DNA from: Polaribacter sp. SA4-12
GTDB lineage: Bacteria; Bacteroidota; Bacteroidia; Flavobacteriales; Flavobacteriaceae
Assembly (NCBI RefSeq): GCF_002163675.1
Contig: NZ_CP019334.1
Coordinates: 816,001 to 880,000 of the forward strand
Direction of reading: 5' to 3'
Length of the DNA: 64,000 nucleotides
Part shown: positions 35,841 to 45,159 of the stretch, in pieces
Numbering within the stretch: position 1 is the first letter of the stretch
How the letters are laid out: the number at the start of each line of letters is the position of its first letter
Program-made: the position numbers and the translations under genes
The notes under the pieces: generated by a model
Databases searched by the model: none
Told to the model about the DNA's origin: nothing
Seen by the model: the letters and a program-made list of their open reading frames with translations, nothing else

Positions 35841-36512
35841 TTATGCAGTTTTTTGAAGTAATCTTAATTCTTTTCTATTAAAAGTGATCAAATTTTCCTC
35901 TTTTAACTCATTCATTAATACGTTTAAGTTAGATCTAGAAGTTCCTATTAATGAAGCAATATCTTTTTGTGTATAAGGATGCATGATTACTTTATCTCCT
36001 GTTTTTTCGCAATCGTAACCATATTCTTCACACAATTCTTTTGTAAATTCTAAAAATCGAGTTCTTGTATCTTTAAACAATATTAATTGCAATCTTCGTT
36101 CTAATTTTTTAAAACGAAGTCCTAGAAATTTATAAACTTTTAAACTAAAAGTTTTATTATCACGCATTAAATCGTGCATAATCTCTACTCCTATTGGGCA
36201 AATTGAAGTTGATGCATCTACAGATTGTGCAAATTCATTTCTTATTTCTTCTCCTAAAATGGCTTTTTCTCCAAACAATTCTCCTTTAGTTAAAATTGCT
36301 TTTACTACTTCTGTACCATCCTCATTATAATATCCTAATTTTACTTTTCCTTTTTCTATTAGATAAACTTTGCTCGCAGAGTCTTCTTCAAAATAGATAT
36401 AATCACTTTTTTTATAAGCATCAAAAGTGTGACATTCTTTGTATTCTTTAAATTTATGCGGACAAAGAAGATTGAATAAATTTACGTTATCAAAGAACCA
36501 TAAGTTTGCCAT
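35841..36512 (-). CDS. Crp/Fnr-family transcriptional regulator
   Basis: 223 residues. The cyclic-nucleotide-binding-like barrel (residues 20-120: YIYFEEDSASKVYLIEKGKVKLGYY, GELFGEKAIL) leads into a long dimer helix and a C-terminal winged helix with PYTQKDIASLIGTSRSNLNVLMNEL. In the recognition helix, the position of the usual E (CRP E181 in SRE) is Ser194 and the later R is Asn197, so its target may differ from the canonical CRP/FNR site. Cysteines occur in LLCPH, KECHT and SICPIG, but not in the standard FNR Fe-S pattern. It is the only Crp/Fnr gene in the window and a candidate, not an assigned, regulator of the palindromes. Confidence 0.93.
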   Translation of the reverse strand: MANLWFFDNVNLFNLLCPHKFKEYKECHTFDAYKKSDYIYFEEDSASKVYLIEKGKVKLGYYNEDGTEVVKAILTKGELFGEKAILGEEIRNEFAQSVDASTSICPIGVEIMHDLMRDNKTFSLKVYKFLGLRFKKLERRLQLILFKDTRTRFLEFTKELCEEYGYDCEKTGDKVIMHPYTQKDIASLIGTSRSNLNVLMNELKEENLITFNRKELRLLQKTA

Positions 36513-36582
36513 AATAGATTGCTATTAAATTAGTTATTATAAAAGTCTAAAAACTGAGCAATAGCTTACAAAAACTTATAAA

Positions 36583-37278
36583 TTAAATTGATAATTTTAA
36601 TAATAAATTTGGATTAGGGCAATTTCTACTGTAAAACTCTATATTTTCTTCGGATGAAACTCCTGGATAATCTCCAAAATTATCTTCTAAATCTTTAATT
36701 ATTTGAAAATGTAAATGTGGTGCATAATCGCCATTTACTGATGAATCTCCTAAAAAACCAATTACATTTCCTTGTAAAACAGCATCTCCAACTTTTAAGT
36801 TTTCTATTGATGATAAAGATAAATGTCCATATAAAGTATAAAAAACATCTTCTTCTATTTGATGTTTTATGATAATCGTTGGACCATAATCACCATAATT
36901 GGTATTATTTTTAAAACTATGAATTTCTCCATCTAAAACCGCCAATACTTTTGTATTCGCATTACACCATAAGTCGATTCCTAAATGAATATTTCTTTTC
37001 TTATTCTCTGCTAAGTTTTTAAAATAATCACTTCTATCATAGATATTTCTTTTTTCAAAATATCCACCAAAAGCAACTTCAGCATTATTATCTTCTAAAA
37101 ATGAATTGATATATTTTTCCCAAGCTAAAGATGAAGAAATATCAAAATTTAATAAGTCTTTATTTTTATCAGAAATTGTAATTGGAATATATGAATCCAA
37201 TGAAATTCTAACATCAATTACTGGTAAAGGATGTTCTGATAGTTGATTCAAAAATTGAGTGAATTTTGTTGTATCCAT
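36583..37278 (-). CDS. M23 (LytM) family peptidase, cytoplasmic-looking
   Basis: 231 residues. The catalytic LytM domain spans about 85-215 with the metal motif HLGIDLW (HxxxD), then YGHLS and the HLHFQI pair, so all zinc ligands are present. A 90-residue N-terminal domain of no known type precedes it. No signal peptide or membrane segment is visible, which is odd for an enzyme expected to cut peptidoglycan cross-links. It could be exported by another route or act on another peptide. It stands upstream of the Crp/Fnr gene. Confidence 0.9.
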   Translation of the reverse strand: MDTTKFTQFLNQLSEHPLPVIDVRISLDSYIPITISDKNKDLLNFDISSSLAWEKYINSFLEDNNAEVAFGGYFEKRNIYDRSDYFKNLAENKKRNIHLGIDLWCNANTKVLAVLDGEIHSFKNNTNYGDYGPTIIIKHQIEEDVFYTLYGHLSLSSIENLKVGDAVLQGNVIGFLGDSSVNGDYAPHLHFQIIKDLEDNFGDYPGVSSEENIEFYSRNCPNPNLLLKLSI

Positions 37279-37291
37279 AGTTGTATGTAAT

Positions 37292-37322
37292 AAAAAAACT
37301 CCTGAATAAATTCAGGAGTTTT
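37292..37322 (-). terminator. Terminator after the first aconitase
   Basis: Perfect 12-base arms (37295-37306 and 37311-37322) with a TAAA loop and a flanking A/T run. It lies just past the aconitase stop on the minus strand. Confidence 0.95.
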
Positions 37323-37340
37323 ATATGAATCACTTATATA

Positions 37341-39608
37341 TTAAGCGTTTTCTTTTTTAATTAAGTTTAAGGCAGAACCTTCATTATACCATTCTATTTG
37401 GCCTTGGTTATACGTATGGTTTGTAACAATTACATCTTTACTTCCATCTGCATGAACAATTTCTATTGTTAAAGGTTTATTTGGAGCAAATTCATTTAAA
37501 TCTAAAAAATTAAATGTATCATCTTCTTGAATTAAATCGTAATCTGCTTCATTTGCAAATGTTAAACCTAACATTCCTTGTTTCTTTAAATTTGTTTCAT
37601 GAATTCTAGCAAAAGATTTTACTAAAACAGCAGCAACACCAAGATGTCTAGGTTCCATAGCAGCATGTTCTCTAGAAGAACCTTCACCATAATTATGATC
37701 ACCAACAACAATCGATTTTACACCTGCAGCTTTATAAGCTCTTGCTGTATCTGGTACACCACCAAACTCTCCAGTTAATTGGTTTTTTACAAAATTTGTT
37801 TTTTTACCATAAGCATTTACAGCTCCAATTAAACAATTGTTAGAAATATTATCTAAATGACCTCTATATCGTAGCCATGGTCCTGCCATAGAAATATGAT
37901 CTGTTGTACATTTACCAAAAGCTTTTATTAATAGTTTTACGCCTGTTAAATCATTTCCTAACGGAGTAAAGGGCTCTAATAATTGTAATCTTTCAGAAGT
38001 AACATCTACAGTTATTTTTACGTGACTTCCATCTTTTTCTGGTGCTAAATACCCATCATCTTTTACTTCAAAACCTTTTGGTGGTAACTCCCATCCTGTT
38101 GGTTCATCTAATAGTACTTCTTCTCCGTTTTCATTGATTAATGTATCCTTCATCGGATTAAAATCTAAACGACCAGCAATTGCAACTGCTGCAACCATTT
38201 CTGGTGATGCAACAAAAGCGTGTGTATTTGGATTACCATCTGCACGTTTTGCAAAGTTTCTATTAAACGAATGAATTATTGAGTTCTTAGGTGCATTTTT
38301 TGGATCATCATAACGTGCCCATTGACCAATACAAGGTCCACAAGCATTTGTAAATATCTTAGCATCTAATTTTTCAAATATTCCTATAATACCATCTCTA
38401 TCCGCAGTATATCTTACTTTTTCAGAACCAGGATTAATTCCTAATTCAGATTTCATTTTTAATCCTTTATCAATTGCTTGTTGTGCAATTGATGAAGCTC
38501 TAGATAAATCTTCATAAGAAGAGTTTGTACAAGAACCAATTAATCCCCATTCTACTTTTAACGGCCAACCATTATCATTCGCTGCTTTTGTCATATCAGC
38601 TCCTGCTTTTGTAGATAAATCTGGAGTAAAAGGTCCATTTAATAAAGGACTTAATTCTGATAAATCAATTTCAATTACTTGATCAAAATATTGCTCTGGG
38701 TTTTCATATACTTCAGCATCACCCGTTAAATAATCTTTTACTTCATTTGCAGCATCTGCAACATCACTTCTATCTGTAGCACGTAAATAACGCTCCATAG
38801 AAGCATCGTATCCAAAAGTTGATGTTGTAGCACCTATTTCTGCTCCCATATTACAAATTGTACCTTTACCAGTACAAGACATAGAAATTGCTCCTTCTCC
38901 AAAATATTCTACAATTGCTCCTGTTCCTCCTTTTGCAGAAACAATACCAGCAACTTTTAAAATAACATCTTTTGGCGCAGTCCAACCAGAAAGTTTTCCT
39001 GTTAACTTAACACCTATTAATTTAGGGAATTTTAATTCCCAAGGCATTCCTGCCATCACATCTACGGCATCTGCACCACCAACTCCAATAGCTACCATAC
39101 CTAAACCACCAGCATTTACTGTGTGAGAATCTGTACCAATCATCATTCCTCCTGGAAATGCATAATTTTCTAAAACTACTTGGTGAATAATTCCTGCTCC
39201 TGGTTTCCAAAAACCTAATCCGTATTTATTAGATACTGATTCTAAGAAATTAAAAACTTCGTTACTTGTATTTAAAGCCGTTTGTAAATCTGAACTTGCT
39301 CCGTTTTTAGCTTGAATTAAATGATCACAATGTGTTGTTGTAGGAACAGCAACTTTAGTTTTACCTGCTTGCATAAATTGTAATAATGCCATTTGAGCAG
39401 TTGCATCTTGTAATGCAATTCTATCTGGGGCAAAATCTACATAATCTTTACCTCTTACAAATGCTTTGTTAGAAGTTTCATCCCATAAATGGGAATACAA
39501 GATTTTTTCTGCTAAAGTTAAAGGTTTCCCTGTAAGTTCACGAGCAGCATCAACACGTTTAACAACGTTTGAATATACTTTCTTGATCATATCAATATCA
39601 AAAGCCAT
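37341..39608 (-). CDS. Aconitate hydratase, mitochondrial-type
   Basis: 755 residues; interconverts citrate and isocitrate in the TCA cycle. Order: [33 protein letters not shown], the [4Fe-4S] cysteines in [15 protein letters not shown] and [11 protein letters not shown], and the swivelling C-terminal domain with [21 protein letters not shown]. The short length and N-terminal sequence match the mitochondrial/eukaryote-like aconitase rather than AcnA of enterobacteria. It is transcribed alone with its own terminator, next to a second aconitase. Confidence 0.96.
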   Translation of the reverse strand: MAFDIDMIKKVYSNVVKRVDAARELTGKPLTLAEKILYSHLWDETSNKAFVRGKDYVDFAPDRIALQDATAQMALLQFMQAGKTKVAVPTTTHCDHLIQAKNGASSDLQTALNTSNEVFNFLESVSNKYGLGFWKPGAGIIHQVVLENYAFPGGMMIGTDSHTVNAGGLGMVAIGVGGADAVDVMAGMPWELKFPKLIGVKLTGKLSGWTAPKDVILKVAGIVSAKGGTGAIVEYFGEGAISMSCTGKGTICNMGAEIGATTSTFGYDASMERYLRATDRSDVADAANEVKDYLTGDAEVYENPEQYFDQVIEIDLSELSPLLNGPFTPDLSTKAGADMTKAANDNGWPLKVEWGLIGSCTNSSYEDLSRASSIAQQAIDKGLKMKSELGINPGSEKVRYTADRDGIIGIFEKLDAKIFTNACGPCIGQWARYDDPKNAPKNSIIHSFNRNFAKRADGNPNTHAFVASPEMVAAVAIAGRLDFNPMKDTLINENGEEVLLDEPTGWELPPKGFEVKDDGYLAPEKDGSHVKITVDVTSERLQLLEPFTPLGNDLTGVKLLIKAFGKCTTDHISMAGPWLRYRGHLDNISNNCLIGAVNAYGKKTNFVKNQLTGEFGGVPDTARAYKAAGVKSIVVGDHNYGEGSSREHAAMEPRHLGVAAVLVKSFARIHETNLKKQGMLGLTFANEADYDLIQEDDTFNFLDLNEFAPNKPLTIEIVHADGSKDVIVTNHTYNQGQIEWYNEGSALNLIKKENA

Positions 39609-39755
39609 AAGATTTATATTTTATTGTTATTATATTAGAAGTACCTAAATATACAAAATATATTATTCTTTTATAAATACTTTTTTGCATTAAAAGCTTT
39701 TAATACAAATAGTAAAATAGATTTTTTTGATTGATAAAAAATTAACTAAAGAGCA

Positions 39756-39790
39756 AAAAAAATCCTGAGTCTAAGACTCAGGATTTTAAA
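39756..39790 (-). terminator. Terminator after acnB
   Basis: Perfect 13-base arms (39759-39771 and 39775-39787) around TAA, with A/T runs on both sides. It isolates acnB from the downstream aconitase gene. Confidence 0.95.
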
Positions 39791-39809
39791 ATTAAATTAT
39801 TTTTTAAAA

Positions 39810-42587
39810 TTAGCTCACTAACTTCTTAGTAGAAGGCTTAAATTTAGTTAAGACAATACCTTTAACAGCAGCTTGATACTCTTCTATTGTTGGAGTTCTA
39901 CCTAATATTGTAGATAACACTACAACTGGAGTAGAAGCTAATAAAGACTCACCTTTTTTCTCATTTGTGTCTCTTACTACACGACCTTGGAATAAACGAG
40001 TAGAAGTAGCCATTACAGTATCTCCTGCTTCTGCTTTTTCTTGGTTACCCATACATAAGTTACATCCTGGACGCTCTAAGTACAACATATTCTCATATTT
40101 TGTACGTGCAGCTCCTTTTGGCGCGTTATCGTCAAATTCGAAACCTGAGTATTTTACTAATATATCCCAATCTCCTTCTGCTTTCAACTCATCAACAATG
40201 TTATATGTTGGAGGCGCAACTACTAAAGGAGCCTTAAACTCTACTTTACCATGTTGCTCTTCAATATTCTTTAGCATTTGAGCTAAAATTTGCATATCTC
40301 CTTTATGAATCATACAAGATCCAATAAATCCTAAATCTACTTTTTTAGTACCTCCGTAGAAAGATAATGGTTGTATATTATCGTGTGTATAACGCTTAGA
40401 TACATCTTCATTATTTACATCAGGATCAGCGATCATTGGTTCTACAATCTTATCTAAATCAATAACAACATCTGCATAATACTTAGCATCTGAATCTGGC
40501 TTTAAAGCCGATTTAGTTCCTGTTTTAATTTCTATAATACGATCATTGGCTTTATCAACTAATCCTTTTAGATCTTGCTTTGGATTATCCATCCCCTTAT
40601 CAATCATAATTTGAATACGATCTCTAGAGATTTCTAGTGATTCTATTAAAGTCTCATCTTCTGAAATACAAATAGATGCTTTTGCTTTCATCTCAGCCGT
40701 CCAATCTGTAAATGTAAATGCTTGGTCAGAAGTTAAAGTACCAATATGCACTTCAATAATCTTTCCTTGAAAAACATTCTCTCCATCAAATTGATTTAAC
40801 ATTTGTTCTTGCGTAGCATGCACTACATCACGGAAATCCATATAAGATTTCATTTCTCCTTTAAAAGTAACCTTTACAGATTCTGGAATTGGCATAGTAG
40901 CCTCTCCTGTAGCTAATGCTAAAGCAACGGTTCCTGAATCTGCTCCAAAAGCAACTCCTTTTGCCATACGTGTATGTGAATCTCCACCTATGATTACATC
41001 CCAATCATCTACTGCTAAATCATTTAATACTTTATGAATTACATCAGTCATTGCATGATATTTCCCTTTTGGATCACGTGCAGTAACTAATCCGAAGTCA
41101 TTCATAAACTTCATTAATCTTGGAATGTTAGCTTTAGACTTGTCATCCCATACAGAAGCCGTATGACATCCTGATTGATAACCTGTATCAACAATTGGAG
41201 AAATAACTGTAGCAGCCATCATCTCTAATTCTTGAGAAGTCATTAATCCTGTAGTATCTTGAGAACCTACAATGTTTACTTCAACTCTAACGTTAGAACC
41301 AGCATGTAGTGTTTTACCCGGTGTATTTCCTACTGCGTTTCTGTTAAAAATTTTCTCAACAGCAGTTAAACCTTGTCCTTCTATAGATACTTCTTTTGAA
41401 GTAGCATATACTTGAGGAATATCCATTCCTAAAATTTTACAAGCTATTGTTTGTAGTTTTTTACCGAAAACAACTGCATAAGAACCTCCTGCTTTAATAA
41501 ACTCCATTTTTGGTGGCGTTAAAGCTGTAGAGATATCTTTTAACTCTTTGTCTCCATTATATAATTTCTTTGTTTTTGTATTTATAGTAAGCACTGTACC
41601 TGTAGCAACAGAATACTCTTCTTTTAAGATTGCTTCTCCATCTTCATCAACTACATTATTTCCATCAGCATCTTTTTGCTTTACCCAGTTTTTCAAATCG
41701 ATACCAATACCACCAGTTACCCCAACAGTTGTTAAGAAAATTGGTGCTATACCATTAGTACCAGCAATTACTGGAGCAAAGTTAATAAAAGGTACATATG
41801 GGCTAAAAGGTACTCCTGTCCATAATGCCACGTTATTTACACCTGACATTCTTGAAGAACCAACTCCCATTGTTCCTTTATCAGCAATTAACATTACACG
41901 CTTATCAGGGTGTTTCTCTTTTAAAGCTAACAATTCATTTTGCATATCTTTATTATGCTCAAACATACACTGACCATGTAATTCACGATCGGATCTTGAA
42001 TGTGCATCTGCGCCTGGAGATAATAAATCTGTAGAGATATCACCCACTCCAGCGACAAAAGTCACAATTTCTATTTTTTCTTCAACTTCTGGAAGTTTTG
42101 TAAAGAATTCTGCTTGCGCATAACTTTCTAACAATTCTTTTGCTATAGAATTCCCTGTTTTAAAAGCATTTTCTAAAAGTTCCATATCTGCTTCATATAA
42201 AAACACTTGTGTTTTTAATACTTTTGCAGCATCAGTAGCAATAACAGCATCTTCTCCTAAAGCTAAATCAAGTAAAACTTCTATAGAAGGTCCTCCCTTC
42301 ATGTGTGATAATTGTTCAAAAGCAAAAGAAGGTGTAATTTCTTTTACAACTGATTCACCTAAAATGATCTCCTTTAAAAATTTAGCTTTTACACCAGCAG
42401 CACTGGTAGTTCCAGGTAAAACATTATAGATAAAAAAGTTTACAGAACCTTCTCTGTACTCATTATCTAAATCTTTAATTTGCTCAATGATTTTGCTTAC
42501 TAATTCAGCACCATCAATTGGCTGTGGATGAAGTCCTTGTTCTTTTCGTTCTTCTATCTGCTTAAGGTAATCTTTATAAATGCTCAT
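39810..42587 (-). CDS. acnB: Aconitate hydratase B
   Basis: 925 residues, the AcnB length. AcnB has an N-terminal HEAT-like domain (YKDYLKQIEERKEQGLHPQPIDG, LLDLALGEDAVIATDAAKVL), then the swivel domain placed before the catalytic core. Features are ADKGTMGVGSSRMSGVNN, the CHTASVWDDKS region, GGDSHTRMAKGVAFGADSG, and cluster cysteines in IGSCMIHKGDM and RPGCNLCMGNQEKAE. The enzyme may also hydrate 2-methylisocitrate. AcnB apo-protein is an mRNA-binding iron sensor in other bacteria. It has its own promoter and terminator. Confidence 0.97.
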   Translation of the reverse strand: MSIYKDYLKQIEERKEQGLHPQPIDGAELVSKIIEQIKDLDNEYREGSVNFFIYNVLPGTTSAAGVKAKFLKEIILGESVVKEITPSFAFEQLSHMKGGPSIEVLLDLALGEDAVIATDAAKVLKTQVFLYEADMELLENAFKTGNSIAKELLESYAQAEFFTKLPEVEEKIEIVTFVAGVGDISTDLLSPGADAHSRSDRELHGQCMFEHNKDMQNELLALKEKHPDKRVMLIADKGTMGVGSSRMSGVNNVALWTGVPFSPYVPFINFAPVIAGTNGIAPIFLTTVGVTGGIGIDLKNWVKQKDADGNNVVDEDGEAILKEEYSVATGTVLTINTKTKKLYNGDKELKDISTALTPPKMEFIKAGGSYAVVFGKKLQTIACKILGMDIPQVYATSKEVSIEGQGLTAVEKIFNRNAVGNTPGKTLHAGSNVRVEVNIVGSQDTTGLMTSQELEMMAATVISPIVDTGYQSGCHTASVWDDKSKANIPRLMKFMNDFGLVTARDPKGKYHAMTDVIHKVLNDLAVDDWDVIIGGDSHTRMAKGVAFGADSGTVALALATGEATMPIPESVKVTFKGEMKSYMDFRDVVHATQEQMLNQFDGENVFQGKIIEVHIGTLTSDQAFTFTDWTAEMKAKASICISEDETLIESLEISRDRIQIMIDKGMDNPKQDLKGLVDKANDRIIEIKTGTKSALKPDSDAKYYADVVIDLDKIVEPMIADPDVNNEDVSKRYTHDNIQPLSFYGGTKKVDLGFIGSCMIHKGDMQILAQMLKNIEEQHGKVEFKAPLVVAPPTYNIVDELKAEGDWDILVKYSGFEFDDNAPKGAARTKYENMLYLERPGCNLCMGNQEKAEAGDTVMATSTRLFQGRVVRDTNEKKGESLLASTPVVVLSTILGRTPTIEEYQAAVKGIVLTKFKPSTKKLVS

Positions 42588-42675
42588 GAAAGAAATCTTT
42601 AGTTACAGTTCGTCTTTTTGATCATATTAAAACCAAAGAATTTACTGTATAAGTTTTTGTTAATTTTAGTGTGAC

Positions 42676-42683
42676 AAACTTAC
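42676..42683 (-). promoter_or_regulatory. -7 element of acnB
   Basis: TAAGTTTG on the minus strand, an exact TAnnTTTG, about 90 bases before the acnB ATG. This leaves an untranslated leader of about 85 bases. Confidence 0.55.
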
Positions 42684-42826
42684 ATTTTTTATATTAATAT
42701 TAAAAGATAAATAATAGATTGCTCTAATTAATGAATAAAAAAAAGTTATTACGTAAAACGTTGAATTTAAATCAACAAAAAGGAAGTATTATAACATTTA
42801 AATGAAAATTTAATAAAAATATAGAA

Positions 42827-43126
42827 AATGCAGACTAATAAGCCGAATCCTGTTCCTTAAAAAGGCTCTTATCATTTATCTAGTTCTAAAATTACTCTTA
42901 GAATCTACCTGCCTACCCTTTAGAATCGAGCGAGTAGCCCTCAAGCTCTAATTTACATGGCATTGCACCTCATAGAGTTTACCTGGTTTCACTACAGCCG
43001 AACTGTACATTCTTTCTGTTGCACTGGTCCTCAACTCACGTTGGACGGATGTTATCCGCTATGATTACTCTTTGGTGTCCGGACTTTCCTACTTGTTAAA
43101 ACAAGTCGATAAGATAAGTCTGCAAT
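42827..43126 (-). ncRNA. rnpB: RNase P RNA, class A
   Basis: A 300-base stretch with the conserved RNase P core on the minus strand: AGGAAAGTCCGG near the 5' end, CCAGTGCAACAGAAAG, then the AGGTAGATTCTAAG and TAGATAAATGAT blocks, and GATTCGGCTTATTAG near the 3' end. The P1 stem is formed by TGCAGACT (43117-43124, read on the minus strand) with AGTCTGCA (42829-42836). It is the catalytic RNA that matures tRNA 5' ends. Most of the 42588-43313 gap is taken up by this gene. Confidence 0.95.
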
Positions 43127-43159
43127 TTCTATACTATTTTAAATTCATTCTTAAGTCAT

Positions 43160-43186
43160 AAAAAAACCCACTCATAAATGAGTGGG
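43160..43186 (-). terminator. Second hairpin between dnaJ and rnpB
   Basis: Arms CCCACTCAT (43167-43175) and ATGAGTGGG (43178-43186). On the minus strand they are followed by seven T. It lies 35 bases upstream of the rnpB 5' end and reads in the same direction. Confidence 0.85.
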
Positions 43187-43204
43187 AAAAATTGCTATGA
43201 AAAA

Positions 43205-43235
43205 GAAAAAGTGTTACCAATTTCTCGGTAACACT
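43205..43235 (-). terminator. First hairpin downstream of dnaJ
   Basis: Nine-base arms AGTGTTACC (43210-43218) and GGTAACACT (43227-43235), followed on the minus strand by TTTTTC. With the next hairpin it makes a double stop after grpE-dnaJ. Confidence 0.8.
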
Positions 43236-43313
43236 GCAAATATATATCAAATTGTCTTACAAAAAAACATTTTTTTATTAAAAAACTACTTTTTTAATAA
43301 TCTTAACATCTTT

Positions 43314-44447
43314 TTAAGAAAACATATCTTTTACTTTCTCGAAAAACGATTTATCAGATTTGTTTGGACTTGGTTTAAAGTTCTCATTATCAGACATTTT
43401 TTCAAAAAATTGCTTTTGTTCTTTGTTTAATTCTTGTGGTGTCCAAACATTAATGTGAATTAAGAAATCTCCTGTTCCATAACGTTCTATACTTGGTAAA
43501 CCTTTTCCTTTTAATCTTAAAATTTTACCAGATTGAGTACCTGCATCAATTTTAATTTTAACTTTACCAGTAACAGTTTCAACTTCTTTACTTGTTCCTA
43601 AAACTGCTTCAGAGAAATTAACATATAAATCATAATGAATATTCGTTCCTTCTCTTTTTAAAGTTTCGTGAGGTACTTCTTCAATTAATACTAATAAATC
43701 ACCCGCAATTGAGTTTTTACCTGGAGCTTCGTTTCCTTTACCTCCTACTTTTAATTGAACTCCTTCTGTAACTCCTTCAGGAATGTTAATTGAAACAGTT
43801 TCTTCTTTAGTAATTAAACCTTGTGCATCTGCACCACTAGGTTTACTACTAATAATTTCTCCTGCTCCAGAACATGTACCACAAGTAGTTGCAGTTTGCA
43901 TTCTACCTAAAATAGTATTGGTAACTCGCATTTGTTGACCAGAACCATTACAAGTTGTACACGTTTTATAAGAAACTCCTTCAGCTTGAACTTTACGTCT
44001 AACTTTTACTTTTTTCTCAACACCTTTGGCAATTTCTTCTAAAGTAAGTTTTACACGAATTCGCATATTACTTCCTTTAACTCTTGCTTGACGTTGGCGA
44101 CCACCACCGCCACCAAAACCACCAAAGCCGCCTCCGCCTCCTCCAAAGATATCTCCAAACTGACTGAATATGTCATCCATATTCATTCCGCCGCCGCCGA
44201 AACCGCCGCCACCTTGAGGACCATCAAAAGCTTGATGACCATATTGGTCATAACGTGCTTTTTTGTTTTCGTCACTTAATACTTCGTAAGCTTCTGCTGC
44301 TTTTTTAAAGTTTTCTTCAGCTGTTGTATCATCTGGATTTTTATCTGGATGATATTTAATAGCCATTTTTCTATATCCTTTCTTAATTTCTGCTTGAGTT
44401 GCAGACTTAGAAAGTCCTAATATTTCGTAAAAGTCCTGTTTTGCCAT
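43314..44447 (-). CDS. dnaJ: Chaperone DnaJ
   Basis: 377 residues. The J-domain (1-70) has the HPD motif (IKYHPDKNPDD). A long Gly/Phe region (GGGGFGGGG repeats, about 80-120) and a zinc-binding domain follow. Of the zinc centre, the motifs CTTCNGSG and CGTCSGAG are visible, while the usual four CxxCxGxG repeats are reduced to two, as in many Bacteroidota DnaJ proteins of this length. The C-terminal substrate domains end in LKGKGLPSIERYGTGDFLIH. It delivers substrates to DnaK and stimulates its ATPase. It follows grpE by 72 bases; dnaK is not in the window. Confidence 0.96.
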   Translation of the reverse strand: MAKQDFYEILGLSKSATQAEIKKGYRKMAIKYHPDKNPDDTTAEENFKKAAEAYEVLSDENKKARYDQYGHQAFDGPQGGGGFGGGGMNMDDIFSQFGDIFGGGGGGFGGFGGGGGRQRQARVKGSNMRIRVKLTLEEIAKGVEKKVKVRRKVQAEGVSYKTCTTCNGSGQQMRVTNTILGRMQTATTCGTCSGAGEIISSKPSGADAQGLITKEETVSINIPEGVTEGVQLKVGGKGNEAPGKNSIAGDLLVLIEEVPHETLKREGTNIHYDLYVNFSEAVLGTSKEVETVTGKVKIKIDAGTQSGKILRLKGKGLPSIERYGTGDFLIHINVWTPQELNKEQKQFFEKMSDNENFKPSPNKSDKSFFEKVKDMFS

Positions 44448-44519
44448 TTTTATTATTGAAAAATTAAAAATTAAAAGATTAAAAATCTGAAATTAATAAT
44501 TCGTAATTGATAATTCTTT

Positions 44520-45068
44520 TTATTGTCCGATAACTACTTTTGGATAACGAATAATTTTATCACCTAACTTGTATCCTTTTTCTACACAGTCAATTATCTT
44601 TCCTTTTAAATCTTCTGATGGAGCAGGAATTTGTGTAATTGCTTCATGATGCTCAGCATCAAAAACATCACCTTCTCTAGTTTCTATTTTTGATAACCCT
44701 TTTAGCTCTAAAGTATTATAGAATTTTTGATAAATTAATAAAACACCTTTTCTTAATTCTTCAGCTTCTTTGTCATCTTCAATATGTGTCAGAGCACGCT
44801 CAAAATCATCAATAATTGGCAGTAAAGATGTCATTAATTCTTGTCCAGCAGTTTTGAATAATTCTATTCTCTCTCTAGATGTTCTTTTTTTATAGTTTTC
44901 GAACTCAGCAAATAAACGTAAAAACTTATCTTTTTCAGCTTGAAGTAATTCTTCTGTAGTAGGTTCTTCCTTTACAACTTCTGCTTCAACCTCTTGATTT
45001 TCTTCAGTTTGAACAGTTTCTTGTTCGTTTATTATTTCCTCTTCGTTTATATTATCTTTCGTACTCAT
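44520..45068 (-). CDS. grpE: Nucleotide exchange factor GrpE
   Basis: 182 residues from the ATG at 45068 (MSTKDNINEEE). A longer reading upstream crosses a perfect terminator and is rejected. An acidic disordered N-terminus (Glu-rich, to about residue 50) is followed by a long coiled coil (EKDKFLRLFAEFENYKKRTSRERIE) and the beta domain with DVFDAEHHEAITQIP and CVEKGYKLGDKIIRYPKVVI. It releases ADP from DnaK. It is the first gene of grpE-dnaJ. Confidence 0.96.
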   Translation of the reverse strand: MSTKDNINEEEIINEQETVQTEENQEVEAEVVKEEPTTEELLQAEKDKFLRLFAEFENYKKRTSRERIELFKTAGQELMTSLLPIIDDFERALTHIEDDKEAEELRKGVLLIYQKFYNTLELKGLSKIETREGDVFDAEHHEAITQIPAPSEDLKGKIIDCVEKGYKLGDKIIRYPKVVIGQ

Positions 45069-45122
45069 TTTTTTTGTAATCTTAAATTTGTCTACAATTA
45101 ATTTGCAAAAACGTTGCCAACA

Positions 45123-45153
45123 AAAAAATAGTGTCAGATTGACACTATTTTTT
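45123..45153 (-). terminator. Terminator after the NUMOD4 gene
   Basis: Perfect 14-base arms (45123-45136 and 45140-45153) with a GAT loop and a terminal T-run. It separates the NUMOD4 gene from grpE. Confidence 0.95.
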
Positions 45154-45159
45154 ATCTCT

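Noticed and set aside
43182-43430. Open frame on the plus strand between rnpB and dnaJ
   Set aside because: It is antisense to the dnaJ end and crosses both hairpins; the product is a low-complexity Lys/Phe protein with no family features.
45123-45153. Hairpin with AAATAGTGTCA arms resembling the left end of the IS element (52223-52250)
   Set aside because: Similar words occur in both, but the first is a perfect terminator after a minus-strand gene and lacks the CGTCCTG part of the IS end. Likely coincidence in AT-rich DNA.
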